DNA from: Hysterangium stoloniferum
Taxonomy: Eukaryota > Basidiomycota > Agaricomycetes > Hysterangiales > Hysterangiaceae
Direction of reading: 5' to 3'
NCBI GenBank assembly: GCA_015178975.1
Contig: WHVD01000096.1
Span: 124,001 to 188,000, forward strand
DNA length: 64,000 bases
This document shows, piece by piece, positions 61,931-64,000 of this stretch (its first letter is position 1; every line of letters begins with the position of its first letter). The translations under genes and the position numbers were made by a program. The notes under the pieces were generated by a model. That model ran no database searches. It had not been told where the DNA came from and saw only the letters and a program-made list of their open reading frames with translations.

Positions 61931-64000
61931 ATGGGATTGTTATCTCTGGGGACACCGCTCAGCTGGAATGACGGAAAGAAGTATGCCGACCATGTTAGAG
62001 CTCATGGCATCACTCAGTTCCTTTACATCTGGGACAGACTGAAAGACCGACAGGGCGATGAGCTTCTATGGGGCGATGAGGTATGTTCGTTCGGCAACTT
62101 ACTTCACACTATCACTTACCCTTGCCTTGCTAGGTCGAATATATGGTCGTGGCCTTCGATGACCAAGCTAAAACTGCACGCCTGTCCCTGCGCCAATCCG
62201 AGATCTTACAGAAATTGTCGAATGTCGTTGCACACCTTGAAGCATCAAACGACATCCCACAGGAATTGTGAGCACCAGCCCCTACCACGTCATTCTTCTA
62301 TCATTAGTTGACAAGTCCTCTTCCCAGTAACGCAGTACCATTATTCCACCCGGAGTATGGCAGATATATGCTAGAGTCAACGCCAGGTGCTCCATATACT
62401 GGCTCACTCACAGATCTCCTCTCTGTTGAGCTGAATATGCGATATCGGTACTTGCTTTATCCACTCTGTTCTGCCTCCCGTGCCTGATTTTTGTTCTTTC
62501 TCTTTTTTTCTTTTATTATTTTAATTCCGGGTCATTTCATGAACATCCGCGCAGACGGAAGCTTGCCCGAAGGTTTCTTAAGCCTCACGAAATACCATTG
62601 ACAGTAACCTCGTTCCCGCGTCTCGGAGCTCCTGGCATATTCACAGAGCCCTACTTCGATCCCGTTAATGCTACAGCAAGTCACAGTCTATTCCTCCCCC
62701 ATGAAATCACAAATCCTCACGCACGATTCCCGTATGCTCCTGCCGTTTTACATTTTTTGCGCCTCAACTGAATATCACAATAGCACATTAACAGCCAATA
62801 TCCGTTCGAGACGTGGATCCAAAGTTGCTATCAATTTACCTATATTTGTTGACGAGAAAACCCCTCGGCCATTCGTGGATCCTACTATTCCGTGGGATCG
62901 AAATGTTTACCCAGAGGATCCAGGTTTATAATCTCTTCATGTCCACAGGACCTTCCTGACTTATCCGCTGTTCCTCAGAGGCGAAGGATGGTGCTGCTTT
63001 GGTGGATCATATCTATATGGATGCCATGGGCTTCGGAATGGGATGCTGTTGCTTACAACTCACTTTCCAATCGTGTAATGTGGCCGAAGCGAGGAGAGTA
63101 TATGATGCGCTCGTACCTGTAGGCCCTATCATGGTAAAATTCATTTCTTAAAAACTTGGAACTTCTTACAAAGTTAGATACTTGTAGTTGGCATTAACAG
63201 CTGCCAGCCCTGCTTGGCGAGGCTACCTCGCCGATGTAGATTGTCGATGGAATGTCATTGCTGGAAGCGTTGACGACCGTACCGAAGAAGAAAGAGGTTT
63301 AAAGGTAACTGAATAATGCCAATCTTGAGTTTTATACTAGTGAGCTGAATTGGCGTGGGTTGCTCAGCCACTAAAGGAGAATAAATTCCGGATTCCCAAG
63401 TCGCGTTATGACAGTGTAGATTCCTATCTCTCCCAAGATTGGAGAAACCGACCGGAGTACAATGATAACCCTTCCCCCTATGACGAAGAGATTTACGACA
63501 GGCTACGCAACCATGGTACTGAATCTGTATTTTCATTCTTTAATGTCCGCTTATATGTTCGATAGGCATAGACCATCTGCTTGCCAAGCATGTAGCTCAT
63601 TTGTTCATTCGTGATCCGTTGGTCGTCTTCAGTGAAATGGTTGACCAAGACGATAGTATTAGCTCGGATCATTTTGAGGTACATCAATCGGTTTAATTTG
63701 ATTTCTGGACATTAATGGGATGACAATTTTATAGAATTTACAGTCTACCAATTGGCAGACCCTAAGATTCAAACCTCCGCCTCCAAACTCTAGCATCGGG
63801 TGGCGGGTTGAATTTAGGAGCATGGAGGTCCAGATCACCGACTTCGAGAACGCAGCGTTCTCAGCCTTCATAGTGTTATTATCGCGGGCAATTCTCAGTC
63901 TTGGCCTTAATTTCTATATACCGATTTCCAAGGTAAAGATCTACCTCTAGATGCTGCTGTGGTGCGCCTAATTTTCCACTATAGGTCGATGAGAATATGA
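61931..64000 (+). CDS. GSH1: Glutamate-cysteine ligase catalytic subunit (partial, runs off right edge)
   Basis: It is the first and rate-limiting step of glutathione synthesis: ATP-dependent joining of glutamate and cysteine. Exons 61931-62080, 62134-62267, 62328-62447, 62555-62731, 62784-62923, 62979-63133, 63188-63304, 63368-63515, 63566-63678, 63735-63932 and 63985 onward join in frame. Eukaryotic GCL landmarks are '[20 protein letters not shown]', '[16 protein letters not shown]', '[19 protein letters not shown]', '[20 protein letters not shown]', '[20 protein letters not shown]', '[15 protein letters not shown]', and '[20 protein letters not shown]'. The last includes the substrate-binding WRVEFR arginine region. 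The C-terminal part lies beyond the window. Confidence 0.96.

Noticed and set aside
63735..63800. AGATTCAAACC resembling a tRNA T-arm
   Set aside because: It lies inside GSH1 exon 10 (TLRFKPP), and no cloverleaf partner sequences surround it.

Overview
The window reads as gene-dense nuclear DNA of a filamentous basidiomycete, most likely an agaricomycete. Nearly every gene is broken by GT-AG introns of about 45-70 nt. Intergenic gaps are short, many gene pairs are divergent, and the protein set is typical of that group (Cti6-like PHD protein, fungal 7TM protein, Mug190-type SMP/C2 protein, QDE-1-type RdRP remnant). No bacterial operon logic applies. I rebuilt coding regions by joining exons wherever reading phase and family motifs agreed.

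Layout, left part (1-28.8 kb): the 3' end of COG2; a large disordered protein (876-2895); ADE6 (purine synthesis) divergent from USE1 (ER SNARE); a GT2 polysaccharide synthase; KRS1; RRP43 (exosome); ILV1 (isoleucine synthesis); a 1.9-kb gene-free stretch with a degenerate repeat; a Cti6-like PHD protein; a 7TM protein; DNA polymerase kappa with 18 exons; an RraA/HMG-aldolase-like enzyme; and a VanZ-like membrane protein whose frame cannot be closed with canonical splice sites.

Middle (28.8-38 kb) is the unusual part. It holds a decayed RNA-dependent RNA polymerase, a decayed REI1 copy, a field of hairpin-bearing repeats, and a 15-exon orphan gene of 903 codons. The orphan encodes a disordered protein that ends in a tyrosine/glutamine-rich 21-residue repeat made by a 63-bp minisatellite. 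This gene lies between two inverted copies of a ~130-bp repeat about 4.4 kb apart.

Right part (38-64 kb) returns to housekeeping genes: an Mmc1-like mitochondrial protein, TIM17, a CDCA7-type zinc-finger protein, a Mug190-like lipid-transfer protein, SWS1 (Shu-complex SWIM protein, made of four short exons), TRM11, a complex I B12 subunit, TOP1, a 4-coumarate-CoA-ligase-like enzyme with a PTS1-like C-terminus, a single-pass membrane protein, and GSH1 running off the right edge.

The genes do not form one pathway. Recurring themes are genome maintenance (POLK, SWS1, TOP1, CDCA7-type), mitochondria (TIM17, Mmc1-like, B12, ILV1) and translation/RNA (KRS1, RRP43, TRM11). Two window-wide regularities stand out: a TCACGTGA E-box shortly upstream of several start codons, and at least five GC-AG introns.
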